Assembly: GCA_013540595.1 (NCBI GenBank)
Contig: JABXKE010000002.1
Location: forward strand, 620,050-684,049
Origin: Pyrodictium sp.
GTDB lineage: Archaea > Thermoproteota > Thermoprotei_A > Sulfolobales > Pyrodictiaceae
DNA: 64,000 nucleotides
Direction: 5' to 3'
Below, piece after piece: positions 9,120 to 17,398 of the stretch; positions within the stretch are counted from its first letter, which is position 1; the number at the start of each line of letters is the position of its first letter. The notes beneath the pieces were generated by a model. It was not told where the DNA came from, ran no database searches, and worked only from the letters and a program-made list of their open reading frames with translations. Position numbers and translations under genes: made by a program.

Positions 9120-10031
9120 TTAAGGTGGGGGAATCTTTGCTAGCACCTCATCAATAACATCCTCTACTCGCACACCAGAAACCCTAGCCTCTGGCTTTAG
9201 TATGATTCTGTGGAGTAGAGAGGGCCAAGCAGCCCTCTTAACGTGGTCTGGCGTAACGTGGCCTGCCCCCTCTATTAGTGCTAGCGCACGGGCAATCTGA
9301 GCCATAGCTATAGCAGCCCTCGGAGAGGCTCCTAGGAGTACTGCAGGGTGCTTCCTTGTCTCTTCAACGATAGCAGCTATGTAGTACTTAACATTCCTAT
9401 CAACATGTATGCTCCACACCCTAGAACGCGCCTCAACTAAGTCCCTCCTAGTAGCCACCGGCTTGATAGGCCACTCTTCTATCGTCTTAAGCCGGTCAAG
9501 TATTTCTACCATCTCATCTATTGAGGGATACCCAATAACTATCTTTGCCATGAACCTATCGACTTGCGCCTCGCTCAGCGGGTAGACGCCCTCAAACTCT
9601 ACTGGGTTCATAGTAGCTATTACCGTGAAGACCTCTGATAACCTATGAGTTGTACCCCACACTGTCACCTGCTTCTCCTGCATGGCTTCAAGCAGAGCAC
9701 TCTGCGTCTTAGGACTTGCACGGTTAATCTCATCTACAAGCACTATATCAGCAAATATCGGTCCTTCTTGGAAGACAAACTCGCCATTACGATATACGTA
9801 TGTGCCTATGATATCGCTTGGCAGGAGGTCTGGCGTGAACTGGATACGCTTAAACACTAGGTTCATAGAGGAAGCTATAGCCTTAGCTATCAGTGTCTTA
9901 GCAACACCGGGCACACCCTCCAAGAGCACATGTCCACCAGCAATCATGGTTGCGAGAATAAGCTCTATCTCTCTCCTCTTACCAACAATAACCCTTGAAA
10001 CTTCGTCAATTACACGCTTAAGCAGCTCCAA
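9120..10031 (-). CDS. MoxR-family AAA+ ATPase
   Basis: A 303-residue AAA+ protein with all family motifs: Walker A in [16 protein letters not shown] (residues about 35-50), Walker B in [25 protein letters not shown], sensor 1 in FTVIATMNP and the arginine-finger region in [12 protein letters not shown]. Length is typical. MoxR ATPases remodel or help assemble partner proteins with vWA domains. The start is TTG (10029-10031). It sits between a DUF4350 gene upstream and DUF58 downstream on the same strand, the standard MoxR-DUF58 arrangement. Confidence 0.93.
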   Translation of the reverse strand: MELLKRVIDEVSRVIVGKRREIELILATMIAGGHVLLEGVPGVAKTLIAKAIASSMNLVFKRIQFTPDLLPSDIIGTYVYRNGEFVFQEGPIFADIVLVDEINRASPKTQSALLEAMQEKQVTVWGTTHRLSEVFTVIATMNPVEFEGVYPLSEAQVDRFMAKIVIGYPSIDEMVEILDRLKTIEEWPIKPVATRRDLVEARSRVWSIHVDRNVKYYIAAIVEETRKHPAVLLGASPRAAIAMAQIARALALIEGAGHVTPDHVKRAAWPSLLHRIILKPEARVSGVRVEDVIDEVLAKIPPP

Positions 10032-10121
10032 GACTGACCCGACCCAGCACTACCCCAGAGCCCTGTTAGAGGACGCCTCTTACAAAGCCTTCGTACACAT
10101 AGGTAAAACACCTCTCTACAA

Positions 10122-11153
10122 TCATGCACTAGAGCCTCCTACCGCCCCCTCACCCTCACGGGGAGCTTTAGCGGCATCTGCTACTTTGCCTAGATAAGCC
10201 TCCTCCTCGACCCGGAAGACGTCACGCCTCTTTCTCCTCTGAGGCATACCTAGAGCCCTCAGCGCAGCAAGCGGCGGCAATAGGGCTAGCGCAGCGATGA
10301 GGCGTAGGGGGGAGGCTAAGAGTAGTGAGCCGAGGGAGTGAACTGCGTGAGAGGCTGCGCCTACGAGTCTTGCCGTGAAACTACTAGCTCTTAGTATTGT
10401 GTACTTCTTGTAGAGGCTATCCTCTACAATGAAGACTTTAGCGTCTGGAAACACGCTCTTGACAAGGAGGAGCACAATACTCCTAGATGACGGGAAACCA
10501 TACATGCCTCTTATCATAAAGTTCGCGAATATGCTCGAGTCGCCTATTACAAGTACACGTGAGCCACGGCTGTTCTCGGCGAGTACCGCCACGGGGACTC
10601 TATCTTGGCCACTAGTGAACCAGCACAAGACCTTGTATCTATACCCTTCCATGGGCTCTACGACTTCTATACTTGAAACCTTTGTAGACAGGAATACGAG
10701 CCCATTACCGCAAACTATCGGAACTATATAGGCGTACTCGCCGCCAGCATCACTCCTCAATAGTAAGTGCCCAGTAACCTCGATACCCGCAACCTCTCTA
10801 GTAAGACTGCTGGCTAACCCTGTTTCATCGGCCACTAATAAGTCTAGACTGCCCTCGTCATAGTACCTTTTTACAACGTCAATAATAGACTTTGGCGGCG
10901 GATAGTCAGGGCCGATGACGACATATACAGCCCTCATCTCTCCAACTACATCGTCTATGCTTACTCTCGAAGCAAAGTAGACGCTTTGTACAGCGCTGTC
11001 GAGCAGTCTTACGAAGTCAAGGGAGCCAGTGGGGAATGGGTTGAGGGGACTTGTAGACCTCACACTCACAACCTCAAGTACACTCCTAACATCAAGTAGC
11101 CCCAGAACCGTTGCCGTAGCTACGACTAGGAGGAAGAATCTACCTAGACTCAC
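10122..11153 (-). CDS. DUF4350-like membrane-anchored protein
   Basis: I prefer the GTG at 11151-11153, giving about 343 residues that begin directly with a hydrophobic helix (SLGRFFLLVVATATVLGLLD). The longer frame to 11237 runs far into the preceding gene. An extracytoplasmic domain follows with a Rossmann-like pattern (VYVVIGPDYPPPKSI, then DLLVADETG), and further on the segment VLVIGDSSIFANFMI, which is typical of DUF4350. A second membrane helix precedes a charged cytoplasmic tail. DUF4350 proteins are common in MoxR/DUF58/DUF4129 clusters, as here. The gene overlaps the upstream one by 14 bases. Confidence 0.75.
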   Translation of the reverse strand: MSLGRFFLLVVATATVLGLLDVRSVLEVVSVRSTSPLNPFPTGSLDFVRLLDSAVQSVYFASRVSIDDVVGEMRAVYVVIGPDYPPPKSIIDVVKRYYDEGSLDLLVADETGLASSLTREVAGIEVTGHLLLRSDAGGEYAYIVPIVCGNGLVFLSTKVSSIEVVEPMEGYRYKVLCWFTSGQDRVPVAVLAENSRGSRVLVIGDSSIFANFMIRGMYGFPSSRSIVLLLVKSVFPDAKVFIVEDSLYKKYTILRASSFTARLVGAASHAVHSLGSLLLASPLRLIAALALLPPLAALRALGMPQRRKRRDVFRVEEEAYLGKVADAAKAPREGEGAVGGSSA

Positions 11154-11721
11154 CCTCCACAAGACTCCTAGCCTCCTCGACAGCCTCTGGCGGTGGCTCC
11201 GACGGAGAGTACATGTAGCGGTTATATATCCGTGCAAACAGTTCTACTCCATGACCTAAGATGCTCTTGGTTTTCACGGCGACTTCGCTGACAGTATAGC
11301 CTCGAGGAACATAGATTCCTAGCCTGTGAAGCTTGCTGAGGAGGACCTTGTAGAGTCTCCTCAGTTCACGCTTAGCACCACTATAAACATAGAATGACTC
11401 CGCGTCGAAGACCTGGGAGGCTCTAGGGGCATATCCTCTCACAAATACTGTGCCGCTCCTGCCCCTTACTGATAGCCAGTAGAGTAGGAGGAAGCCAGTT
11501 GTGACAAGTGTTGCGACAAGCAAGAGGCCTAACACGCTATGCCCTGTGCTTTGCTGTGAGTGGTTTGCAAGGCTATACACCTGCATGGCTTCTGACAAGT
11601 TAAACTCGATACTGCTACGGTTGCCCGCTAGGAGCCCCTGTATCACATGGGCCAAGTCTGCTCTACCGCCAGGTACGAGGTGCTGAGGAGTATCTATGAT
11701 AGCCAAGACACTATACACCAA
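11140..11721 (-). CDS. DUF4129-like membrane protein, first gene of the MoxR operon
   Basis: A 193-residue protein with an N-terminal extracytoplasmic part, a central membrane helix (about residues 63-85, LGLLLVATLVTTGFLLLYW) and a helical cytoplasmic tail. The tail pattern (RRLYKVLLSKLHRLGI, TVSEVAVK) resembles DUF4129, which in bacteria is usually fused to or next to transglutaminases and MoxR/DUF58. It appears to be the promoter-proximal gene of the leftward operon that runs to about 6823. No catalytic residues are evident. Confidence 0.65.
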   Translation of the reverse strand: MVYSVLAIIDTPQHLVPGGRADLAHVIQGLLAGNRSSIEFNLSEAMQVYSLANHSQQSTGHSVLGLLLVATLVTTGFLLLYWLSVRGRSGTVFVRGYAPRASQVFDAESFYVYSGAKRELRRLYKVLLSKLHRLGIYVPRGYTVSEVAVKTKSILGHGVELFARIYNRYMYSPSEPPPEAVEEARSLVEGESR

Positions 11722-11808
11722 CAGTTACCACAGAGCCTCCCAGAGTAAGATTATACTGTGCCTAGAGCCTAGACTTAAGTACTCGGCTCTAATGGTGGTG
11801 TAGGGCTT

Positions 11809-12630
11809 GTGCACAGCCTCGTAGCCTACATTCTTGCTGGGGGAATGGGGAGAAGATTTGGAGGAGACAAGATTATCGCCCTCGTGGACGGCTATACGGC
11901 AATAGACCGCATAGCCAGAGCGGCATGGAGTGCCGGTGCTGAGGCCGTGTATGCCGTCACAAAGAACGAGGAGAGGTGCAAACTCTACCTTGCAGCATCT
12001 AAGCTTACGGGGTGCATATATGATTCTGGCGTAGTGGGTGAAGGCCCTGCAGACGGTTTCTATACAGCAATAATCCATGCTGCTAGCAACGGGGTAAAGA
12101 GGGCTGTCATACTGCCAGGTGATGAGCCATGGGTCACGCCCCAGATAGTAGAAGGGCTATATTCCGGTCTTGGGCTAGCCCCTGTAGCCACAGTAATGCA
12201 TAGAGATGGGTTTATAGAGAGCTTGATGGCCAGCGTTGACACTGGCTATGCTATGGAGGTTTTGGGGTTAGTCAAGGAGCTGGCTAAGATGAGGGGTTAT
12301 GCGAGGCCGTGTGACTACTACCGGTTATCTCCTCGAGTTGCACTAATAGGTTCTTCACTCCTAGCTTACTCGGCCACATTCTTCGCCGACATTAATACCA
12401 GGGAGAATGTTAGGGCTAGAAAGCCAAAGAACGAGCTAGGGGAAAGGGTTGTCGTAATGTTTACATCACCGTTACGCTATGGACTTAGAGGCGATGGATT
12501 GTGCAGATTACTCAGGGAGGAGGAGAAGCTCTACACGTCTCTAGGCCTGCTACACTTCAAGCTAAAAGCCTCTAAAGACTACTACATCATCTGCTCCAAG
12601 GTAAAAAATCATAGTGAGGACAAGCTATAA
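11809..12630 (+). CDS. MobA-like NTP transferase (nucleotidyltransferase)
   Basis: A 273-residue nucleotidyltransferase with the family signature LAGGMGRRFGGDK near residue 9, where the Gly-rich loop binds nucleotide and the Lys contacts phosphate. The segment VILPGDEPWVTPQIVEGL carries the metal-binding Asp. Relatives attach GMP or CMP to molybdopterin, adenosylcobinamide phosphate or sugar phosphates; which applies here cannot be told, since no molybdenum-cofactor or cobalamin gene is next to it. The C-terminus has an extra segment beyond the usual about 200 residues. Start is GTG, transcribed away from the MoxR operon. Confidence 0.82.
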   Translation: MHSLVAYILAGGMGRRFGGDKIIALVDGYTAIDRIARAAWSAGAEAVYAVTKNEERCKLYLAASKLTGCIYDSGVVGEGPADGFYTAIIHAASNGVKRAVILPGDEPWVTPQIVEGLYSGLGLAPVATVMHRDGFIESLMASVDTGYAMEVLGLVKELAKMRGYARPCDYYRLSPRVALIGSSLLAYSATFFADINTRENVRARKPKNELGERVVVMFTSPLRYGLRGDGLCRLLREEEKLYTSLGLLHFKLKASKDYYIICSKVKNHSEDKL

Positions 12631-12637
12631 TTGTGGC

Positions 12638-12815
12638 CTACTCACCTGTCTTACATTGTTTAATCATGTTTCTAAGCACGTATCTCAGTATGCCGCCGTG
12701 ACGGTAGTACTCTACTTCTACTGGTGTGTCAAGGCGTGCTACTACCTTGAATTCTATGGTGGTGCCGTCGGGCCGTTTTGCGCGTACTGTTAGTATTTTG
12801 CGTGGATACAAGCCC
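12638..12815 (-). pseudogene. 3' stump of aconitate hydratase
   Basis: This strand encodes the end of an AcnA-type aconitase: KILTVRAKRPDG, then VVARLDTPVEVEYYRHGGIL and YVLRNMIK, the conserved last 50 residues of the swivel domain. The rest of the enzyme (over 800 residues, including the Fe-S cysteines) is absent. Upstream of about 12810 the sequence becomes the 3' end of the winged-helix regulator gene in a different frame on the same strand. The GTG at 12841 lies inside the regulator gene and is unlikely to be a real start. The fragment cannot have aconitase activity. Confidence 0.82.
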
Positions 12816-13670
12816 TCCTTTAACAAGCACCCAGCCACCAAGAAGCAAAAGGCTAAGCTCAGGATGCAATGCTACAAGAGACATAGCCACGGCAGACCCC
12901 ACTGAGAGAAAGAGTGTAAGCCTCTTAAGCACAATACGCGGGTGAAGAGCATGCGTAAGCAATGCGAGAAGCCTAGTAGCCCAAGAACGACGCGCACGCA
13001 CATACTCAGGGAGGCGATGAAACACCATCAAGCCCTCACGCGTAAGCTTATATACAATACAACTACGCCTAACAAACAGTCCACACCGCTTAATTCTACG
13101 CTCAAAAATCCTAAGAGGATTTGATGAATACACGCTCAAATACTCGTCAAGTTGTCTCCTCCCAACGCGCACAATAGAGGCAAGAGTATCAAGAGAAAGC
13201 TCGTAACCCCTAGCAGAGCCAAGCGCGACAATAGCCTCATACAAGTACAAGAACCTTGTAATGCTCGATATGATGTCATAAACAGTCGCTTCACCCCCAC
13301 CAGCACCTCCTCCACTAGAATCCGTAGTAAATGCTCTTGATCCCACAAGGCTGTACAGCAACTTATATAGCTGAAGGCCTCTACTGCTAAGCCTATAATA
13401 CCCATCACGCACCTCGACAAGACCCTTAAGCCTCATCTTACGGAGCACATCGAGGACAGCCTTTCGGGGTTGACCAAGAATATTCACTAGCTCATCAACA
13501 CGGACACTCCTCTCACCAATAGATACAAGCACACTAAGCTGAAGCCAGCCGCGAGCAAGATCAATAACCGAGTCTATTTTACGTAGCACATTAATATACT
13601 CCATGAACTCCCTAGCAGCAACACTATTACTACTAGGCGTCCACACCATACTAGGCACCATGACATCCAT
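12729..13670 (-). CDS. ArnR-like membrane-bound winged-helix regulator, altered 3' end
   Basis: A 313-residue one-component regulator. Residues about 38-105 form a winged helix-turn-helix (VLVSIGERSVRVDELVNIL, LDVLRKMRLKGLVEVRDG). A second MarR/HTH-like part follows at 140-225. Two hydrophobic helices lie near the C-terminus (LTLFLSVGSAVAMSLVAL and ELSLLLLGGWVLV). In Sulfolobales, ArnR and ArnR1 have this plan (N-terminal wHTH, two C-terminal membrane helices) and activate arlB. This gene is divergent from arlB with a 190-base shared upstream region. The last 25 residues come from the aconitase stump in another frame, so the original C-terminus is lost. Confidence 0.7.
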   Translation of the reverse strand: MDVMVPSMVWTPSSNSVAAREFMEYINVLRKIDSVIDLARGWLQLSVLVSIGERSVRVDELVNILGQPRKAVLDVLRKMRLKGLVEVRDGYYRLSSRGLQLYKLLYSLVGSRAFTTDSSGGGAGGGEATVYDIISSITRFLYLYEAIVALGSARGYELSLDTLASIVRVGRRQLDEYLSVYSSNPLRIFERRIKRCGLFVRRSCIVYKLTREGLMVFHRLPEYVRARRSWATRLLALLTHALHPRIVLKRLTLFLSVGSAVAMSLVALHPELSLLLLGGWVLVKGGLVSTQNTNSTRKTARRHHHRIQGSSTP

Positions 13671-13710
13671 ACTAATATACTAATGAAGACGAGTATATAG
13701 GTAGAACTGT

Positions 13711-13772
13711 TCGCCAAGAAAGAGAGCCGCCAAGAAGAATCGTAATACTACTCATATTCGCCAGGCTGGCGA
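13711..13772. promoter_or_regulatory. Repeated CGCCA sites between arnR-like gene and arlB
   Basis: The divergent intergenic region holds TCGCCAAGAA at 13711-13720, CCGCCAAGAA at 13728-13737, and a perfect inverted repeat TCGCCAG-G-CTGGCGA at 13758-13772. All share the core CGCCA. Such clustered sites next to a winged-helix gene suggest an operator controlling arlB, the regulator itself, or both. Sulfolobus ArnR also acts at sites upstream of arlB, though I cannot compare the motifs here. Confidence 0.5.
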
Positions 13773-13867
13773 CAAAAACTCAGCACCTAAAAAGAACGAG
13801 AACCCCTACATAAGACAACGGCTAGTAGGATAAGGTAGACCTAAGCCCTCTGCGGGAGGTGACTCTC

Positions 13868-14464
13868 TTGGCCAAGCTCCGAGGTATTGTAGGTATTGAG
13901 GCCGCAATTGTCCTAATAGCCTTCGTGCTAGTAGCAAGCGCACTAGCCTTCGTAGCAATTAACATGGGTATGTTCTCGGCACAGAAGAGTAAGGAAGTAA
14001 TGGCAAAAGCTTATGACACAGCAACTAGGGCAATAGACGTAGCAGGGGATGCGCTAGCACACGTTAATAATAATACCGGTAAAGTTGACGTTGTAGTGCT
14101 ACCGATAAAGCTCACTGGAGGATCAGCACCCGTAGATCTAGCAAATACAACAGTAACAATAATGACATCAGAGGGCGAGCTCAACGCAAGCTTGAGAAAC
14201 AGTACGGTAAGCACAGCAACGAGCGATCTGTCAACTCTAGTCACATCATCTCCAGGAATAGCGTGGGCCTCGACAAGAGATACTAATACGTTACTTGAGC
14301 CAGGCGAAATAGTCTACCTCGTAGTAAAGCCTGGCACCGAACTCCCAGCATATGGTTGGATCCAAATAGAAGTCAAGCCACCAGTAGGTTCGCCGTTAGT
14401 AGTAAGGTACACTATCCCGCCAGTGCTAACATACACATGGATTGACCTAGTGCTTGGCCAGTAA
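13868..14464 (+). CDS. arlB: Archaellin (archaellum filament subunit)
   Basis: About 198 residues. The N-terminus carries a class III signal peptide: a short basic leader ending KLRGIVG followed by the hydrophobic filament-core helix IEAAIVLIAFVLVASALAF, with cleavage by PibD/ArlK expected after the Gly. The rest is Thr/Ser/Asn-rich beta structure with several N-glycosylation sequons, typical of archaellins. I prefer TTG 13868 because GGGAGGTG lies six bases upstream; the GTG at 13859 overlaps that ribosome site. This is the only archaellin gene visible and heads the arl operon, downstream of probable ArnR-like operator sites. Confidence 0.9.
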   Translation: MAKLRGIVGIEAAIVLIAFVLVASALAFVAINMGMFSAQKSKEVMAKAYDTATRAIDVAGDALAHVNNNTGKVDVVVLPIKLTGGSAPVDLANTTVTIMTSEGELNASLRNSTVSTATSDLSTLVTSSPGIAWASTRDTNTLLEPGEIVYLVVKPGTELPAYGWIQIEVKPPVGSPLVVRYTIPPVLTYTWIDLVLGQ

Positions 14465-14518
14465 CCCATAACCCTCATATAAGGCTCGGAGAAAAATAGG
14501 CTGCTTGGGTGTCGAAAC

Positions 14519-15274
14519 ATGCCCAACAATTTTTTATTCCCTAAACGCTTCCTACGTGGTGTCGTTTCTGACGAGCTTGTTGTTGTTTTCGCATTTGCAG
14601 TTACCCTCGTAGCATTTGTTGGTGCTTTTGTATTCTTCGTAAAATCTTATAGGACTAGTTATCAGCACGAAGCCCATGTTAAGGTAGTCGACGCCCAGGG
14701 CTTGCTTGTTGGCAATAAGCTCTATCGCGTAGACATGACTCTCTCGGGGATCAATAACGTAGCTGAGGCTAAGAGGGTACACATTAGTGTTGGCGCTGTT
14801 GATGGTTTTAGTGTTGATTGTGGTGTAGAGGATTTCACTCGTTTAGACACGAGTGATGCTAGGGTTTGTGTTAGTGCTTACTCGTTCAAGTCTGCCGAGT
14901 TCATTTATAGTGGTGTAAAGTACAAGTTTTATGTGTATATTGATGAGAGTGGTGTTCTAAACATTAACGTTTATAGTGACGGGAGCCGTAGTGTGTATCG
15001 GGGCCTAGAGCCTTGTAGCCAGGGTAGTACTGTATTATGCCTTGTTGACGCTATGCTCAGTGGGCGTGTTGAGTACTCTTATGCTCTTGCGAAGCCCATA
15101 GTAGTGGTTTCGGGTGATAAGAATGGTTTACACCTTACCATTCTTTTAAGGCCTATTAACATAGATGGTGTAACTAGTATTGTTGTTGGGTTAGAATATG
15201 CAGGTAACTATTATTCTTTTGAGTTGTACCCGTCTGAGGTTGTAGATGATAGGGTTGTGTTTGCGGTGAAGTAG
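14519..15274 (+). CDS. Membrane-anchored protein inside the arl operon, possible pilin-like N-terminus
   Basis: A 251-residue protein with one N-terminal hydrophobic helix (DELVVVFAFAVTLVAFVGAFVFF) preceded by a basic stretch with RGVVS. This superficially resembles a class III signal, but it could equally be a signal anchor. The rest is beta-rich and extracytoplasmic, with five cysteines that could form disulfides, which is plausible in a hyperthermophile. It is inserted between arlB and the arlX-like gene. I recognise no family. Codons here prefer T in third position, unlike arlB. It could be a minor archaellin, a cap or adaptor, or an unrelated passenger. Confidence 0.65.
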   Translation: MPNNFLFPKRFLRGVVSDELVVVFAFAVTLVAFVGAFVFFVKSYRTSYQHEAHVKVVDAQGLLVGNKLYRVDMTLSGINNVAEAKRVHISVGAVDGFSVDCGVEDFTRLDTSDARVCVSAYSFKSAEFIYSGVKYKFYVYIDESGVLNINVYSDGSRSVYRGLEPCSQGSTVLCLVDAMLSGRVEYSYALAKPIVVVSGDKNGLHLTILLRPINIDGVTSIVVGLEYAGNYYSFELYPSEVVDDRVVFAVK

Positions 15275-15487
15275 TTGGATCGTGCAAGAGCTATTATAGC
15301 AATCTATACTGTTATGGGTTTAGTACTAATGCTTATTGGTGTTATTCTCTCTAACCAGCTAATCCAAGGTGCTCTGCTTGTTGAGAGGCCTCTCTTCTAT
15401 GTCTTGATTGTCTCAGCTGTTGTCATGTTGTTTATTGGATTGCATTGGCTTATTGTTGGGCTTGCTAGTCTGCGGTCTCCAAGGTAG
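15275..15487 (+). CDS. Small two-helix membrane protein in the arl operon
   Basis: A 70-residue protein starting with TTG directly after the previous stop. It has two membrane helices (about residues 8-28 and 40-64) joined by a short loop. No family recognised. Its tight packing between the preceding gene and the arlX-like frame implies cotranscription. It may pair with the 251-residue protein upstream or serve in anchoring archaellum components. Confidence 0.6.
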   Translation: MDRARAIIAIYTVMGLVLMLIGVILSNQLIQGALLVERPLFYVLIVSAVVMLFIGLHWLIVGLASLRSPR

Positions 15488-15488
15488 C

Positions 15489-16432
15489 TTGGTATGGGTA
15501 GAGCTCATATACTTGCCTTTGTCTTATGGTATTACGCTATCTAGTAGGTGGTTCCTAAAACTTGTGAGGAAAGGAATTAAAGTTTTGAAGCTCACTATAT
15601 ACTGGGTGAAGGGTGAGCTAGTAGACTATTATGGGCTGCGGTATGCCGGTGGTGTGCTGTGGCTCGCTGGCGATGCAGCTGCCTTATATGTAGGCTACTG
15701 GTGCACCCAGTATTACGCAGGGTTTCTGGCGTCTCTGAGGGTGTTAGTGTTGAGCGTTCTGGCGCTAAGGCTGCTGCAGAAGGTGTTGAGGCTCGTGCTG
15801 AGCTTGTGAGGGCTGCTCCTCTCTCGGGCGAGACTGGGGAGGAAGCTGGAGAAGTTGTAGCCCCTGCTTCTCCTTCTGCTGTTGCTGTGCAGTCTGTGCC
15901 TGTTGAGGAGATTATTGAGGGTGTTGTTGGGAAGATTGGTGAGACGTTGAGGTCTTCGTTTGAGGAGAATACGAAGATTCTTGTTGAGAGGCTTGATCGT
16001 ATTGAGGAGAACCTTGGTAGGCTGCGTAAGGAGTTGCAGGGCCTTGTCTCGAGCATGGAGAACATTATTGTTGAGTTCCGTGAGGCATTATCAGAGCTCA
16101 CTAACCCTCTGACTGCTCCTTCTGCTCCCTTGGCTCAGCCTCCTTCTCCCTTACAGTCAGTTGTACTTCCAGGGTCTTCTCCCTTTCTGAGTCAGCCTCC
16201 TCACTTGCTTAGTTTTGTTAGTACTATGGTTGAACTCTTGAAGAAGGCTGGCCTTGATGCTGTTGAGCAGCTAATCCGGGATTATAGGGATGCTGGCGTA
16301 TTGAGTGAGGAGGAGGCTAGGAAGCTTAATGCTATTGCACGTGCTATTGTAAGGCTACGTGAGAAGGGTGTGGACGATCAGACCATCGTATCTGTTGTAG
16401 CATCATTAATGAGGGTTGCCCGGGAGGGTTAA
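15489..16432 (+). CDS. arlX: ArlX/ArlD-E-like coiled-coil protein, split by an apparent frameshift
   Basis: Coding switches frame within one gene. From TTG 15489 one frame encodes a membrane-proximal N-terminus (YLPLSYGITLSSRW, YAGGVLWLAGDAAALYVGYW); between about 15700 and 15745 coding sense passes to another frame that continues SEGVSVERSGAKAAAEG and on to 16432. The second part has a coiled coil (about LRSSFEENTKILVERLDRI), a Pro-rich linker and a C-terminal helical region (LLKKAGLDAVEQLIRDYRDA, VLSEEEARKL) resembling the ArlD/E domain. In Sulfolobus ArlX has an N-terminal membrane helix and coiled coil and forms a ring around the motor. The position before arlG fits. The break may be a sequencing error, a true frameshift or two overlapping genes. 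Confidence 0.65.
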
Positions 16433-16435
16433 GAG

Positions 16436-16927
16436 TTGCGTGGCGTAAGCGCGCCCATAGGCGAGGTGCTCATGCTTCTTGCCACTATTACAGCTGCCAT
16501 GCTTGTGATCAGCGCGCTACTTTATGGTACTAGCCTTGTAGGATCCGAGTTTAGAAAAGCTAGTGCTAGGGCTGCACGGTATGTTGGGACGAGTATAACA
16601 TTTGTGGATGCCTATGTTAACTCTACTAGCGGATGCCACCATGTCTACCTGAAAAATACTGGATCATATCCCATAACAAGTGTTAATTCTTCCTCGGTAA
16701 TGATAGGTAATACAACCTCCCTCTACTTAGTCTCCTATGCTGGGTACAACATTTCTAATCCTGGTCCTGGCTATTGGAGCTTTATTGATATAGAAAAACC
16801 TAATGAAATATGGGACAAATCCGAGACCTTGAAGCTTATAGTATGCCCTCCAGCCGTTCTTACTTCTCCATACAAGCTTGTGATCGGCTTACCAGAGGGC
16901 GTCACTTATACATGGATCTATGGGTGA
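16436..16927 (+). CDS. arlG: Archaellum stator protein ArlG
   Basis: A 163-residue protein with an N-terminal membrane helix (PIGEVLMLLATITAAMLVIS) and an extracytoplasmic beta-sandwich ending in PEGVTYTWIYG. This is the plan of ArlG, which with ArlF anchors the archaellum motor to the S-layer. The sandwich contains the typical strand HVYLKNTGSYPI. TTG start three bases after the arlX-like stop, preceded by GGGAGGGTT. It abuts arlF with no gap. Identification rests on topology and gene order (X-G-F-H-I-J). Confidence 0.8.
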   Translation: MRGVSAPIGEVLMLLATITAAMLVISALLYGTSLVGSEFRKASARAARYVGTSITFVDAYVNSTSGCHHVYLKNTGSYPITSVNSSSVMIGNTTSLYLVSYAGYNISNPGPGYWSFIDIEKPNEIWDKSETLKLIVCPPAVLTSPYKLVIGLPEGVTYTWIYG

Positions 16928-17398
16928 ATGGCATTGACTTCTACTGCTGTGGGCGCACTACTTGGCGGCATAGTATTAATATCTTCTGCCATAGTATTTA
17001 CAATCATGTGGAGTACTTACTTTACTTCTCAGATTTCAGTATTGAAGGGTGTATCTGATAAAATAGTATATTTAACACATAGCAGACTCGTGATCTCGGG
17101 GATAAATATTAATGGTACACAGCTAACTGCCGTCCTCGTGAATAATGGCTCTACGACGATAATACTACGTGAACCAGGCACATTCATGGTAGTAAAGTGT
17201 ATCGATAACCTCGGCTCAGTATCCGCCGTATCCGAGCATTCATATGACGCTAAAAACCTAGCAATAGATAGGGCTTCACTGAGGCCCGGAGAGTCTGCTA
17301 ATGCTACTGTAGACTTAAGCTTTAGTCCTGCCTTGTGCTCTGGCCTCAGCATAGTATTTGTGACAGGTGATGGTGTGAGAGCGGAGTACACTAGTTAA
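16928..17398 (+). CDS. arlF: Archaellum stator protein ArlF
   Basis: A 156-residue protein with an N-terminal membrane helix (GALLGGIVLISSAIVFTIMW) and a beta-sandwich domain (TQLTAVLVNNGSTTIILREP), as in ArlF, which binds S-layer protein outside the cytoplasmic membrane. It starts immediately after the arlG stop and its own stop overlaps the arlH start by one base (TAATG), showing tight translational coupling. Two Cys in the C-terminal half may form a disulfide. Confidence 0.82.
   Translation: MALTSTAVGALLGGIVLISSAIVFTIMWSTYFTSQISVLKGVSDKIVYLTHSRLVISGININGTQLTAVLVNNGSTTIILREPGTFMVVKCIDNLGSVSAVSEHSYDAKNLAIDRASLRPGESANATVDLSFSPALCSGLSIVFVTGDGVRAEYTS

Noticed and set aside
11725-12078. A minus-strand frame of 117 codons opposite the MobA-like gene
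   Set aside because: The plus strand has the LAGGMGRRFGGDK signature; the minus frame has no coherent domain.
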